Shown piece after piece: positions 45,908 through 54,099 of a stretch of DNA of 64,000 nucleotides. The position numbers and the translations under genes were made by a program. The notes beneath the pieces are model-generated. The model made no database searches. It was not told the DNA's origin and saw nothing but the letters and a program-made list of their open reading frames with translations. The DNA comes from JALYUS01 sp038231255. GTDB lineage: Bacteria > Chloroflexota > Chloroflexia > Thermomicrobiales > JALYUS01. The stretch spans positions 14,777 to 78,776 of the forward strand of contig JBBRLR010000009.1 of assembly GCA_038231255.1 (NCBI GenBank), given 5' to 3'. How positions within the stretch are numbered: position 1 is the first letter of the stretch; every line of letters begins with the position of its first letter.

Positions 45908-46002
45908 AGTAGCGTAGGCTTCAGCCTGCCTCCCAGGATTGCACCCGCAGATTGGAAAGCCTGCGCTACCGGGTCAGGACACAAGCTGAAGCCTACGCTA
46001 CT
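45908..46002. repeat. REPIN-like palindrome, diverged copy 4
   Basis: The outer arms agtagcgtaggcttcagcc (45908) and ggctgaagcctacgctact (ending 46002, one base inserted) are inverted. Between them a third related piece, ttggaaagcctgcgctacc, resembles the core of the 15207/21376/29321 family. It looks like a composite of two subfamilies. It lies between convergent genes next to a terminator. Confidence 0.65.
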
Positions 46003-46045
46003 AACAGATAGTGCCGAATCATGCTCCCCATCGTTCCAGGCAAAC

Positions 46046-46080
46046 AAAAGCGCCGCTCCGATAATGGAGCGGCGCTTTTT
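46046..46080. terminator. Bidirectional intrinsic terminator at the end of the ribosomal cluster
   Basis: AAAAGCGCCGCTCC (46046-46059), loop GATAAT, GGAGCGGCGCTTTT (46066-46079): a perfect 14-bp stem. It has T-rich flanks on the plus side and TTTTGTTTG on the minus side. It lies 19 bp after the rpsI stop and after the convergent TIM-barrel gene. Confidence 0.9.
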
Positions 46081-46098
46081 GAGTCGAGGGTGGTGCGA

Positions 46099-46515
46099 TT
46101 ACCGCTTGGTGTACTGAGGCGCCTTGCGGGCACGCTTGAGGCCGACCTTTTTACGCTCCTTGACTCGCGCGTCGCGTGTGAGGAGGCCCGCTTTCTTAAG
46201 TGCGGCGCGCATCTCGGGATCGAAGCGACAAAGGGCGCGCGCGATCCCGTGTCGGATTGCCCCGGCCTGCCCGCTCACGCCGCCGCCGACCACTTTCACG
46301 CTCACTGTGAAGCGGTCGCCAGTGTTGGTGATGCGGAGCGGCGTGTTGATTGTGATCTGATGCAACTCGCGTCCGCCGAAGTAGTCGCGCACATCCTTGC
46401 CGTTCACAACGACATCGCCTGTGCCCGGATACAGGCGCACGCGGGCGATAGCGGTCTTGCGGCGGCCAACGGCGTTATGATATTGGCCCGTCAGTTGCGG
46501 CGCTGTCGTTACCAC
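46099..46515 (-). CDS. rpsI: 30S ribosomal protein S9
   Basis: S9 (uS9) of 138 aa contacts the P-site tRNA through its C-terminal tail. Family marks are AVGRRKTAIARVRL near the start, GGGVSGQAGAIRHGIARAL in the middle, and the end RVKERKKVGLKRARKAPQYTKR, whose final KR reaches the tRNA. The GTG start has AAGGGGAATCA upstream. It is the last gene of the cluster, 13 bp after rplM and followed by a perfect hairpin terminator. Confidence 0.97.
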   Translation of the reverse strand: MVTTAPQLTGQYHNAVGRRKTAIARVRLYPGTGDVVVNGKDVRDYFGGRELHQITINTPLRITNTGDRFTVSVKVVGGGVSGQAGAIRHGIARALCRFDPEMRAALKKAGLLTRDARVKERKKVGLKRARKAPQYTKR

Positions 46516-46528
46516 TGATTCCCCTTCC

Positions 46529-47032
46529 CTACGCGCTTGCGGCGCTTACTGCCGCGAGGCGTGCTTGCCCGCGCGCGACGTTTTCCGTAATCACCAATGG
46601 CTCCGGCTTCTGCGCCTCGTGCGGGTGCGCCGCGCCGGCGTAGACCTTCAACTTCAAGTACTGCTGCTTGCCGAGGCGGTTGTGCGGCAGCATCCCCTTC
46701 ACCGCCGACTCGATAATGCGGATGGGGAATTTCTTCATCACTTCCGCGTAGGTCGGCTTTTTGAAGCCGCCCGGATAGTTCGAGTGCCGGTAGTAGATTT
46801 TCTGCGTCGGCTTCTTGCCCGTCACCGCGATCTTCTCCGCGTTGATGACGATGACATAGTCGCCCATGTCCATGTGTTCGGCGAAGACCGGCTTGTGCTT
46901 GCCACGCAGGATGCGGGCAACCTCCGTCGCCAACCGACCCAGGGTGTGGCCGTTCGCATCCACCACGAACCAGTTATGGTGGACTTCCGCCGCTTTCGGC
47001 GAATACGTTGTGCTTGTCAATGTCGTCGGCAT
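46529..47032 (-). CDS. rplM: 50S ribosomal protein L13
   Basis: L13 (uL13), 167 aa, an early 50S assembly protein. Recognisable parts are WFVVDANGHTLGRLATEVARIL, GDYVIVINAEKIAVTGKK, YYRHSNYPGG and AVKGMLPHNRLGKQQYLKLKVYAG. About 18 extra residues precede the usual start and 15 follow the usual end. The start overlaps the truA stop by 16 bp, so truA and rplM are coupled, and rplM is paired with rpsI as in most bacteria. Confidence 0.97.
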   Translation of the reverse strand: MPTTLTSTTYSPKAAEVHHNWFVVDANGHTLGRLATEVARILRGKHKPVFAEHMDMGDYVIVINAEKIAVTGKKPTQKIYYRHSNYPGGFKKPTYAEVMKKFPIRIIESAVKGMLPHNRLGKQQYLKLKVYAGAAHPHEAQKPEPLVITENVARGQARLAAVSAASA

Positions 47033-47868
47033 CTACTCATTATCTCCCGCGTCTCCGGCGTTACTGCCGCGCTTTGCTCTCCGTCGCCTCGTTCTAGATC
47101 GTACCGCACCTGCCAAAGGGTCAGCCCGTGGGGCGGTGCGGTCGCTGCCGCCCGCCGACGATCTTTTCCCGCGAGCAGCGTCTCCATCCAGTCTACCGGC
47201 GCATCGCCCGCACCAATCGCGACGAGCGAGCCGACCAGATTCCGCACCATGTGCGGCAAGAATCCATCGCCCTCAATCGTGAACACCAGAGCGAGGCCCG
47301 CAATCGCCTCCGGGCGTCGCTCTGCTGTCCACTCCGCCATCCGCATCGTTCGCACCGTCTCGGCATCACGCTCCGGTACGCCTTTTCCGTCGCCCGCGAA
47401 TGCCGCGAAATCGTGCGTCCCGATCACCGCCCGCGATGCGGTCTGCATCGCCGCACTATCCAGTGTCTTCCTACGGTGCCACATCGTGCCGCGCATGAGA
47501 GGCGGCAGCACCTCACCATTCCACATGACGTAACGGTACTGCCGCCACGTCGCGTCGTACCGGGCGTGAAAGCCCCCCGAACCGACAATCAGATTGGTAA
47601 CGCGCACGTCCGACGGCAAGATACCATTCAGCCCTTGCCGCCATACCCCCGGCTCGCGCTCGCGATGCACATCGGCGTGCGCCACTTGCCCGACCGCATG
47701 GACCCCGGTGTCCGTCCGTCCGGCGAAAACCGTTCGGACTGGCCGACCATCGAGCGTCGTCAACGCGCGCTCGACATTGCCCTGCACCGTCCGTTGCCCC
47801 GGCTGGATCTGCGATCCCGCGAACCCCGCGCCATCGTAGGCGAGCGTCAGCCGGAGCCGGGACACCAC
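47017..47868 (-). CDS. truA: tRNA pseudouridine(38-40) synthase TruA
   Basis: Makes pseudouridine at positions 38-40 of the tRNA anticodon stem. The 283-aa protein has LTLAYDGAGFAGSQIQPGQRTVQG, the catalytic motif AGRTDTGVHAVGQVAH (Asp nucleophile), HARYDATWRQYRYVMWNG, GTHDFAAFAG and FLPHMVRNLVG. Its place between rplQ and rplM is common in Gram-positive-type ribosomal clusters. It starts 5 bp after rplQ and overlaps rplM. Confidence 0.96.
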   Translation of the reverse strand: MVSRLRLTLAYDGAGFAGSQIQPGQRTVQGNVERALTTLDGRPVRTVFAGRTDTGVHAVGQVAHADVHREREPGVWRQGLNGILPSDVRVTNLIVGSGGFHARYDATWRQYRYVMWNGEVLPPLMRGTMWHRRKTLDSAAMQTASRAVIGTHDFAAFAGDGKGVPERDAETVRTMRMAEWTAERRPEAIAGLALVFTIEGDGFLPHMVRNLVGSLVAIGAGDAPVDWMETLLAGKDRRRAAATAPPHGLTLWQVRYDLERGDGEQSAAVTPETREIMSRCRRH

Positions 47869-47873
47869 CGCAA

Positions 47874-48227
47874 CTACTCCATCAACCGCAGCACGACCAT
47901 CGGTGCGCCATCACCCTGGCGCTGGCCGAGATGAAAGAGTTGCGTGTACCCACCCGGCTGCCCCTCGAAGCGCGGCCCGATCTCCTCGAACAGCTTCAAG
48001 GTCGCGAGCGGGTTGGCGAGCTTTGCCAGCACGAGGCGACGGTGCGCCTCCGTGTCCTCGCGCGCGATTGTGATAATCTTCTCGACTTGCGGCTGGACAT
48101 TCTTGCCCTTCGCCTCGGTCGTGATAATCCGCTCGTTGAGGACGAGACTATTCATCAACCCGCGCATCAGCGCCTTGCGCTGGCCCGAGTTGCGCCCCAA
48201 TTGGCGTCCTGCCTTCCGATGCCGCAC
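47874..48227 (-). CDS. rplQ: 50S ribosomal protein L17
   Basis: L17 (bL17), 117 aa, sits at the peptide tunnel exit side of the 50S subunit. It has the family opening RHRKAGRQLGRNSGQRKALMRGL, then LNERIITTEAKGKNVQPQVEKIIT, and the ending GYTQLFHLGQRQGDGAPMVVLRLME. The GTG start has GGAGG at 6 nt. It follows rpoA, the usual arrangement. Confidence 0.97.
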   Translation of the reverse strand: MRHRKAGRQLGRNSGQRKALMRGLMNSLVLNERIITTEAKGKNVQPQVEKIITIAREDTEAHRRLVLAKLANPLATLKLFEEIGPRFEGQPGGYTQLFHLGQRQGDGAPMVVLRLME

Positions 48228-48277
48228 GATGATCCTCCCTGTACTGCAAACCCCGTCTGCGCGGGGAAGTCGTTCCG

Positions 48278-49276
48278 CTATTCCCCCGCCGCACCGGCAT
48301 CGGACGCGCCGCCATCGGCGCCCATCTCGAAGTCGTCCGGGATCAACTTGCGATTCGCGCCAAGAAAGCCGTGAACCTGCAACTTCTCCTGCAACTCCGA
48401 CAGCGATTTCGGCCCGAAGTTGCGGATGCCCATCAAGTCTTCCGGGTTCATCTTCAACACTTGGCCGACGCGATCAATCTTCTGGCTGCGCAGCGAATTG
48501 AGCACGCGTGACGACAAGCCGAGTTCGGAAAGCAATTTCGCTTCGGCCTCCGGCGTTACATACGGGCCGATGCCCACCGGCTCTTCGGCCCCACCGCTCG
48601 CGAAGTCCACGATCAACTGTGCATGCTCCCGCAAGATTTCCGATGCTTGCCGAAGCGATTCACTCGGATCAATCGTGCCGTCCGTCCAGACTTCGAGGAT
48701 CAAACGGTCGTAATCCGTCATGTGGCCAACGCGCGTGTGCTCGACGACAAAATTGACGCGCGGAATCGGCGTGAAAATCGCGTCCACCGGGATCTCACCG
48801 ATTGCCAGCCCTTCGGCCGCCTCCGCCGAGCGATAGCCGCGGCCACGCTCGACCGTCACTTCGATGTCTAGTGCACCTTCGTCGTTCTCGACGTGCGCGA
48901 GCACTTCGTCCGGGTTGACACAGGTGATCTCGAACGGCCAAGCGATATCGCCCGCCGTAATCGCGCCCGTACCCTGCCACGACAGGCGGACGCGCGTTTC
49001 TGGCAGTCGGTCGTCGCTCTGCAAGCGGATGCGCTTGAAATTCAGCACGATCTCCGTCACATCCTCGCGCACATGCGGGATCGTGCTGAACTCATGCCAA
49101 ACATCGCTGATACGAATTTTGGTAATCGCCGTTCCCGGCAGCGACGAGAGAAGGATGCGCCGAAGGGCGTTCCCAAGCGTCGTGCCGTAGCCCGGCGAAA
49201 GCGGCTCTACGGTGAACCGTGCGTAATTTTGACCACTTTTTGTGAGGTCTACCTTTGGCTGGGCAATGTCAAGCAC
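48278..49276 (-). CDS. rpoA: RNA polymerase alpha subunit
   Basis: The alpha subunit (332 aa) dimerises to scaffold RNA polymerase and contacts activators and UP elements. The N-terminal domain has GYGTTLGNALRRILLSSLPGTAI and ITAGDI. The C-terminal domain (about 265-315) has LGLSSRVLNSLRSQKIDRVGQVLKM, LMGIRNFGPKSLSELQEKL, the helix-hairpin-helix that binds DNA. A short Gly/Ala/Asp tail follows. It starts with GTG after GGGAGG. rpsD, usually just upstream, is absent. Confidence 0.97.
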   Translation of the reverse strand: MLDIAQPKVDLTKSGQNYARFTVEPLSPGYGTTLGNALRRILLSSLPGTAITKIRISDVWHEFSTIPHVREDVTEIVLNFKRIRLQSDDRLPETRVRLSWQGTGAITAGDIAWPFEITCVNPDEVLAHVENDEGALDIEVTVERGRGYRSAEAAEGLAIGEIPVDAIFTPIPRVNFVVEHTRVGHMTDYDRLILEVWTDGTIDPSESLRQASEILREHAQLIVDFASGGAEEPVGIGPYVTPEAEAKLLSELGLSSRVLNSLRSQKIDRVGQVLKMNPEDLMGIRNFGPKSLSELQEKLQVHGFLGANRKLIPDDFEMGADGGASDAGAAGE

Positions 49277-49357
49277 CGCGTTCAGCCTCCCTTTTTTTAC
49301 TGTCAGCGCGAACCGCCACCATCCGATTTCCCACCAAACCTGCCTGCCGGGCGCCGC

Positions 49358-49771
49358 TCAAACGCGCCGTCGCTTCGGAGCACGGCATCCATTGTGTGGG
49401 ATCGGCGTGACATCAGTGATCGAGAGCACTTGCAGGCCGGACGACTGGAGGGCACGGACGGCCGCCTCGCGGCCGCTGCCGGGGCCTTTGACAAAAACTT
49501 CGACCTGGCGCAGCCCATGCTCCATCGCGCGGCGGACGGCACCCTCGGTCGCGACCTGCCCGGCGTACGGCGTACTCTTGCGCGAACCCTTGAAGTTCGA
49601 CGATCCCGCGCTACCCCACGACAGAACGTTCCCCTGCGGGTCCGTTAGTGTGATCAGCGTATTGTTGAACGTGGACTGGATATACGCACGCCCGCGCGGG
49701 ATGTTCTTGCGATCACGTCGCCGTACCCGATTCTTTCCGCCTCGTGCCCCTCGTTTTCGTTGCTCGGCCAT
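49358..49771 (-). CDS. rpsK: 30S ribosomal protein S11
   Basis: S11 (uS11), 137 aa, lines the 30S platform near the mRNA exit. A basic N-terminus (KRGARGGKNRVRRRDRKN) precedes GRAYIQSTFNNTLITLTDPQGNVLSWGSAGS. Then come GSRKSTPYAGQVA and GPGSGREAAVRALQSSGL, with the end DVTPIPHNGCRAPKRRRV. The gene is 81 bp from rpoA with no S4 gene between them. A heptad inverted repeat lies between rpsM and rpsK. Confidence 0.97.
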   Translation of the reverse strand: MAEQRKRGARGGKNRVRRRDRKNIPRGRAYIQSTFNNTLITLTDPQGNVLSWGSAGSSNFKGSRKSTPYAGQVATEGAVRRAMEHGLRQVEVFVKGPGSGREAAVRALQSSGLQVLSITDVTPIPHNGCRAPKRRRV

Positions 49772-49795
49772 TGGTCGCTTCGCTCCTCTAGTAAT

Positions 49796-49865
49796 CGGTA
49801 GCCAGTAGTCAGAGGGAGGCGGCGATGCTGCGTGCGTTTCCTTCTGACTACTGATTACTGGCTAC
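49796..49865. repeat. Heptad inverted repeat (units AGTAGTC/AGTAATC-like) between rpsM and rpsK
   Basis: The left arm includes agtaatc, ggtagcc, agtagtc, aga. The right arm reads ctgacta, ctgatta, ctggcta, cttactg, ctcacta. Both have 7-bp period and are mutually inverted, around a loop of about 30 nt. It is in the 104-bp spacer, where transcription of the ribosomal operon must pass through it. Confidence 0.75.
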
Positions 49866-49875
49866 TTACTGCTCA

Positions 49876-50253
49876 CTACTTCGTCGCCTTCTTCTTGCCA
49901 GCGACCGCGCGGCGTGGGCCACGGCGGGTACGGGCGTTCGTCTTCGTACGCTGACCATGCACCGGCATCCCCCGACGGTGCCGGATGCCGCGGTAGCAGT
50001 TGATGTCAATCAGCCGCTTGATGTTCATCGCGACTTCGCGACGGAGATCGCCCTCGACGACCATTTCCTTCTCGATCACGTCGCGCAACCGCGTCACTTC
50101 ATCGTCGGTCAGTTGGTTGACGCGCGTATCGGGGTTGACTCCGGTGCGCGCGAGAATCTTCTGACTGGTAGTCAGACCGATGCCATACAGATAGGTAAGC
50201 GCGATTTCGACGCGCTTCTCGCGCGGAATGTCTACACCGGCAATACGTGCCAT
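49876..50253 (-). CDS. rpsM: 30S ribosomal protein S13
   Basis: S13 (uS13), 125 aa, bridges the 30S head to the 50S subunit. It has MARIAGVDIPREKRVEIALTYLYGIG, ILARTGVNPDTRVNQLTDDEV, and GIRHRRGMPVHGQRTKTNARTRRGP, ending in a basic KKKATK tail that reaches the P site. It starts 18 bp after infA. The usual rpmJ (L36) gene is not between them. Confidence 0.97.
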   Translation of the reverse strand: MARIAGVDIPREKRVEIALTYLYGIGLTTSQKILARTGVNPDTRVNQLTDDEVTRLRDVIEKEMVVEGDLRREVAMNIKRLIDINCYRGIRHRRGMPVHGQRTKTNARTRRGPRRAVAGKKKATK

Positions 50254-50271
50254 GCGTCGTCCTTCCCTGCT

Positions 50272-50490
50272 CTACCGATGTCGGTACACAATACGGCCAC
50301 GGGTCAAATCGTATGGCGACAGTTCGACGCGCACGCGGTCGCCGGGCAAAATGCGGATAAAGTTCAACCGAATCTTGCCGGAGATGTGGGCAAGGACTTC
50401 ATGACCGCTCTCCAACTCGACGCGGAACATCGCGTTCGGCAGCGGCTCGACAACCTTGCCCTCGACCTCGATGACATCCTTCTTCGCCAA
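50272..50490 (-). CDS. infA: Translation initiation factor IF-1
   Basis: IF-1, a single OB-fold protein that sits in the 30S A site. Starting at the TTG 50490 gives 72 aa beginning M-AKKDVIEVEGKV, exactly the family length and N-terminus, with AGGAG 5 nt upstream. A GTG two codons earlier overlaps that ribosome binding site and is less likely. FRVELESGHEVLAHISGKIR, NFIRILPGDRVRVELSPYDLTRGRIVYRHR match the family throughout. It lies between map and rpsM. Confidence 0.96.
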   Translation of the reverse strand: MAKKDVIEVEGKVVEPLPNAMFRVELESGHEVLAHISGKIRLNFIRILPGDRVRVELSPYDLTRGRIVYRHR

Positions 50491-50605
50491 ACGCACTCCT
50501 CATTTCTTCCACACTACCGAAGCGAACCCGCCGCACGCGGGCCGCACAAACGCCACCGACTTCACGGCAGCGAACTGCCATTCTATCACGCCCCCTGCTT
50601 GCGCG

Positions 50606-51367
50606 CTAGGGCAGCGTCAGAATTTCCGGGTCACCGTCCGTAATCGCGACGGTATGCTCGAATTGCGCGGCGCGCTTCCCGTCGTTCGTCACGACCGTCC
50701 ACTTGTCCGCCAATGTATGCGTCTCGTAGGTGCCAATCGTCAGCATCGGCTCAATCGTTATCACCATCCCCTTGCGAAGGAGCGTACCAGTGCCCGGATT
50801 GCCGAAATTCGGCACTTGCGGGTCTTCGTGGATGCGTCGCCCGATCGCGTGGCCGACGTATTGCCGGACGATACCGTAATCACGCGATTCGCCGTATTGC
50901 TGGATCGCGTGCGCGATATCACCAATCCGCTTGCCGGGGCGGCATTGCGCAATCCCCGCGAAAAGCGCGTCGTAGGTCGTCTCGACGAGCCGCCGCGATT
51001 CCTCGTCTATCTCGCCGACTGGTACGGTGATCGTCGCGTCACCATGCCAGCCATCGAGGAATGCGCCCGTGTCCACCTTGATGATATCGCCATTGCGTAG
51101 TGTCCGTTTGCCGGGGATGCCATGCACGACCTCATCGTTCACCGCGACGCAGACGCTCGCCGGGAAGCCATACAGCCCCTTGAACGACGGTGTCGCACCC
51201 GCCTTGCGGATAACCGACTCGCCGACCGCGTCTACCTGCGCCGTTGTCACGCCCGGCCGGATGTAGGCGCGCATCGCTTCGAGCGCCTGCGCGACGACGC
51301 GACCGGCGACGCGCATCTTCGCGATCTCCTGGGGTGATTTCAGCGTCATTGTCCCGCCACGCGCCAT
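50606..51367 (-). CDS. map: Methionine aminopeptidase type I
   Basis: Removes N-terminal Met co-translationally. The 253-aa protein has the di-metal ligands in DTGAFLDGWHGDATITVPVG (both Asp), CRPGKRIGDIAHAIQ, GHAIGRRIHEDPQVPN (His), ITIEPML (Glu) and AQFEHTVAI (Glu). It begins 2 bp after adk, the standard adk-map-infA order. ATG 51367 is used; an in-frame ATG six codons on is an alternative, as neither has a clear site. Confidence 0.96.
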   Translation of the reverse strand: MARGGTMTLKSPQEIAKMRVAGRVVAQALEAMRAYIRPGVTTAQVDAVGESVIRKAGATPSFKGLYGFPASVCVAVNDEVVHGIPGKRTLRNGDIIKVDTGAFLDGWHGDATITVPVGEIDEESRRLVETTYDALFAGIAQCRPGKRIGDIAHAIQQYGESRDYGIVRQYVGHAIGRRIHEDPQVPNFGNPGTGTLLRKGMVITIEPMLTIGTYETHTLADKWTVVTNDGKRAAQFEHTVAITDGDPEILTLP

Positions 51368-51369
51368 AA

Positions 51370-51975
51370 CTACGTCACACTCCCCGCGAACAGCGGCGAG
51401 AGAGCGGCGAGAATTTCGTCCGTCACCGCCTCGACCGTTTGATCGCCGTTGATTCGATGGATGAGGCCGCGCTCCTCAAAAAGCGCGAGCAGTGGCTGCG
51501 TCTTTTCTTCATACAATCGCAGCCGTTCCTCGGCCGCCTCGCGCGTGTCGTCCGCCCGACCGCGACTGAAGATGCGCTCGACAAGGATCGGTCGCGGCGC
51601 GTCAATATACACCACCGCGTCCACCTTCTCGCCGCGCGTGCCAAGAAAGGTGTCCAGCGATGCGACTTGCGGCACGGTGCGCGGGAAGCCATCGAAGATC
51701 ACACCGCGCAACTCCGGCTGCATCTCGCGCAATCTGACGAGATGATCGCCGAGCATTGCGATCGTCAGATCGTCCGGGACCAACCCACCCGCGTCATAGA
51801 TCGGGCGGATTTGTTCGCCGAACGCCGTGCGTTCCGCCATGTGCTGCCGAAAGAGATCGCCGGTAGAGACATGTGCAAGGTGCAATCGCGGCGCGACAAT
51901 CGCCGCTTGCGTGCCCTTCCCCACCCCTTGCGGGCCGAAGAAGAGCACGTTGATGTTCGCGTGATACGCACTCAC
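51370..51975 (-). CDS. adk: Adenylate kinase
   Basis: Interconverts AMP plus ATP with two ADP. The 201-aa protein has P-loop FGPQGVGKGTQ, HVSTGDLFR, GLVPDDLT and FDGFPRTVPQ. The LID region is the short form (SRGRADDTREAAEERL), lacking the zinc-binding LID of long adenylate kinases. The ATG overlaps the secY stop as ATGA, so translation is coupled. Confidence 0.96.
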   Translation of the reverse strand: MSAYHANINVLFFGPQGVGKGTQAAIVAPRLHLAHVSTGDLFRQHMAERTAFGEQIRPIYDAGGLVPDDLTIAMLGDHLVRLREMQPELRGVIFDGFPRTVPQVASLDTFLGTRGEKVDAVVYIDAPRPILVERIFSRGRADDTREAAEERLRLYEEKTQPLLALFEERGLIHRINGDQTVEAVTDEILAALSPLFAGSVT

Positions 51976-53273
51976 CGAATGAAGCCCTCGTAGTTGCGCA
52001 TCAGCAGTTGCGATTCCAATTGCCGCATCGTGTCAATCGCGACACCGACGACGATCAGCAAGGCCGTGCTACCGAGGCCCAACTGCGTTACCCCAGTGAG
52101 CAGCCGCGCGATGAACGGCAGGATCGCCACGAAGCCAAGGAACAATGCGCCCGCCAAGGTGATCCGATTCAGGACGCGCGTCATGTACTCGGCCGTCGGT
52201 CGCCCGGGGCGGATGCCGGGCACGAAACCGCCGCTCTTTTGTAAGTTCTCCGGGAGATTCTGCTGGTTGAAGAGCACAATTGTGTAGAAGAACGTGAAGC
52301 CAACAACGAGCAGGAAGTAGCCGATCTGGTACGGGTAGTTGCCCGGATCGAAGATGACCGCGATCTGCCGAGACGAATCGCGCAGCCAGCCACGGTCGGA
52401 CGAGCCGAGGAAGTTCGCGATCGTACTCGGCAGGATCATGATGCTCACCGCGAAGATAAGTGGGATCATGCCGGCCGAGTTAACGCGCAGCGGGATCGTC
52501 GTCGCTTGGCCGCCGTATTGGCGCTGGCCGCGCACACGCCGCGCGTATTGCACGGGAATCTTCCGCACACCTTCACTAATCAGAATGATGCCGACAATCG
52601 TCCCCAGTCCGATCCCCACGAACAAGATGACCGAGACGAGGTTGAACGACGAGCCACCCGTCACGAGGTTCGCGATCCCACCCGGCAGCCCGGCGACGAT
52701 GCCGCCGAAGATGATGATGCTGACGCCGTTGCCGATGCCGTTCTCCGTAATCAACTCACCGATCCAGACGAGCACCATCGTCGCCGCGACCGTCGAGGTG
52801 AGCAGCGTAAAGCTCGGCAGGAAGGTGTGGATATTGAGGATACCGAACTGATCCGCCGGGATCACCTGATTGGCGACCGCGAGGCGAATCTGACCGTACG
52901 CCTGCAAGTACCCAATCGGCACCGTCAGGATGTGCGTGACGCGGTTGACGCGTGCCCGACCTGACTCGCCCTCCTTGGACCATTCCTCCAGTTTCGGGAT
53001 GATTGGCGTCAGGAGTTGCACGATGATCGAGGCGGTGATGTACGGGTACACGCCCATCATTGCGATCGAAAATGTCCGGAGCGCGCTGCCCGAAAACAGG
53101 TTCAGCGTACCGAGGAATGCGTTGTTGCGGAACAGCCGGTCCAGCGCCGCATGATCCACGTTCGGCAACGGGATATGCGCGATGACCCGAAAGATCAGCA
53201 GCATCCCGATCGTGAAGAGGATCTTCTTGCGCAGATCGGGAATGCGGAAGGCATTGAAGACGGCCTGCAACAT
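51972..53273 (-). CDS. secY: Protein translocase subunit SecY
   Basis: Pore-forming subunit of the Sec translocase, 433 aa with ten membrane helices. Family marks are FRIPDLRKKILFTIGML at the start, IPLPNVD, MGVYPYITASIIVQLL, YARRVRGQRQYGG in the large cytoplasmic loop that docks SecA or ribosomes, IPLRVNSAGMIPLIFAVSI, and FVPGIRPGRPTAEYM. It follows rplO in the usual spc-operon place. Confidence 0.97.
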   Translation of the reverse strand: MLQAVFNAFRIPDLRKKILFTIGMLLIFRVIAHIPLPNVDHAALDRLFRNNAFLGTLNLFSGSALRTFSIAMMGVYPYITASIIVQLLTPIIPKLEEWSKEGESGRARVNRVTHILTVPIGYLQAYGQIRLAVANQVIPADQFGILNIHTFLPSFTLLTSTVAATMVLVWIGELITENGIGNGVSIIIFGGIVAGLPGGIANLVTGGSSFNLVSVILFVGIGLGTIVGIILISEGVRKIPVQYARRVRGQRQYGGQATTIPLRVNSAGMIPLIFAVSIMILPSTIANFLGSSDRGWLRDSSRQIAVIFDPGNYPYQIGYFLLVVGFTFFYTIVLFNQQNLPENLQKSGGFVPGIRPGRPTAEYMTRVLNRITLAGALFLGFVAILPFIARLLTGVTQLGLGSTALLIVVGVAIDTMRQLESQLLMRNYEGFIR

Positions 53274-53355
53274 CGTTCTGTCGTCCCCTCCGCTACCTCA
53301 ATCTGAAAGCAGCGGAATTATGTGCGAAAAATTGATGCACCCTGCTCCGTCATCG

Positions 53356-53868
53356 CTACTCGGTCTCTTCGCTTGCCTCGGTCGGCTCTGCAGCCGTCTC
53401 CTCGACGGTGCCACCCGCCGCGATGATCTTCTCGCGCGCGGACGCTGTGACGCGATGGACGCGCACCGTCAGCGCCTTCGTGATCTCGCCATCGCCGAGC
53501 ACCTTCACCTGCCACCCCTTGAATGGGACGACCGGCGGGCGTAGCACTTTGTCGGTCACGACGCGCCGTGCGACGAGCACCTCCGGCGTGATTTCATCGC
53601 CCGCCTCGAACAGTTCCTCGAGGCGCGCAACATTCACGACGGCGAACGGCTGCTTGAAGATGTTGGTGAAGCCACGCTTGTACGGCATGCGCATGTAAAT
53701 CGGGTTCTGGCCACCTTCGAAACCCCGGCGGACATTCGGCCCGGAGCGTGCGCCCTGGCCCTTGGTGCCACGACCGGCGGTCTTGCCCTGGCCAGCCGAG
53801 ATGCCGCGCCCGACGCGCTTGCGCGCCTTGTGCGAACCGGGATTCGGCTTGAGGTCCTGCTGCTGCAT
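53356..53868 (-). CDS. rplO: 50S ribosomal protein L15
   Basis: L15 (uL15), 170 aa, a late 50S assembly protein. The start at 53868 gives MQQQDLKPNPGSHKARKRVGRG, with AGGAG at 9 nt; the longer frame overlaps rpmD. The glycine-rich GISAGQGKTAGRGTKGQGAR region and GFEGGQNPIYMRMPYKRGF are typical. A 15-20-residue Glu/Thr-rich tail (TEASEETE) follows the conserved part. Confidence 0.96.
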   Translation of the reverse strand: MQQQDLKPNPGSHKARKRVGRGISAGQGKTAGRGTKGQGARSGPNVRRGFEGGQNPIYMRMPYKRGFTNIFKQPFAVVNVARLEELFEAGDEITPEVLVARRVVTDKVLRPPVVPFKGWQVKVLGDGEITKALTVRVHRVTASAREKIIAAGGTVEETAAEPTEASEETE

Positions 53869-53875
53869 GATCGGA

Positions 53876-54088
53876 TTACTCCTTCGACGCCGCGCCCGCA
53901 TCCGCGACGGTCACGAGATGGCGCACTTTGAAACACATGCCCCGCACCGAGGGCGTGTCCGGCAACTCGACTGTCTGGTGCAGTCGCCGGAGGCCCAGGG
54001 AGCGAACCGTCGCTTTCTGATCGTGTGCGTAGCCGATCGAGCTTTTCACGTACGTGACGCGCAATACCGACGCTGCGTTCTCTGCCAT
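53876..54088 (-). CDS. rpmD: 50S ribosomal protein L30
   Basis: L30 (uL30), 70 aa. It contains LRVTYVKSSIGYAHDQKATVRSLGLRRLHQTVELPDTPSVRGMCFKVRHLV, the complete small ferredoxin-like fold of the family, with a short tail. It lies between rpsE and rplO with 11 and 7 bp spacers, the standard order. Confidence 0.96.
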   Translation of the reverse strand: MAENAASVLRVTYVKSSIGYAHDQKATVRSLGLRRLHQTVELPDTPSVRGMCFKVRHLVTVADAGAASKE

Positions 54089-54099
54089 AATTGACGCTC

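Noticed and set aside
50254..50605. A hidden rpmJ gene around infA
   Set aside because: The infA-rpsM gap is 18 bp, and the map-infA gap of about 110 bp contains no frame with the L36 Cys/Lys pattern.
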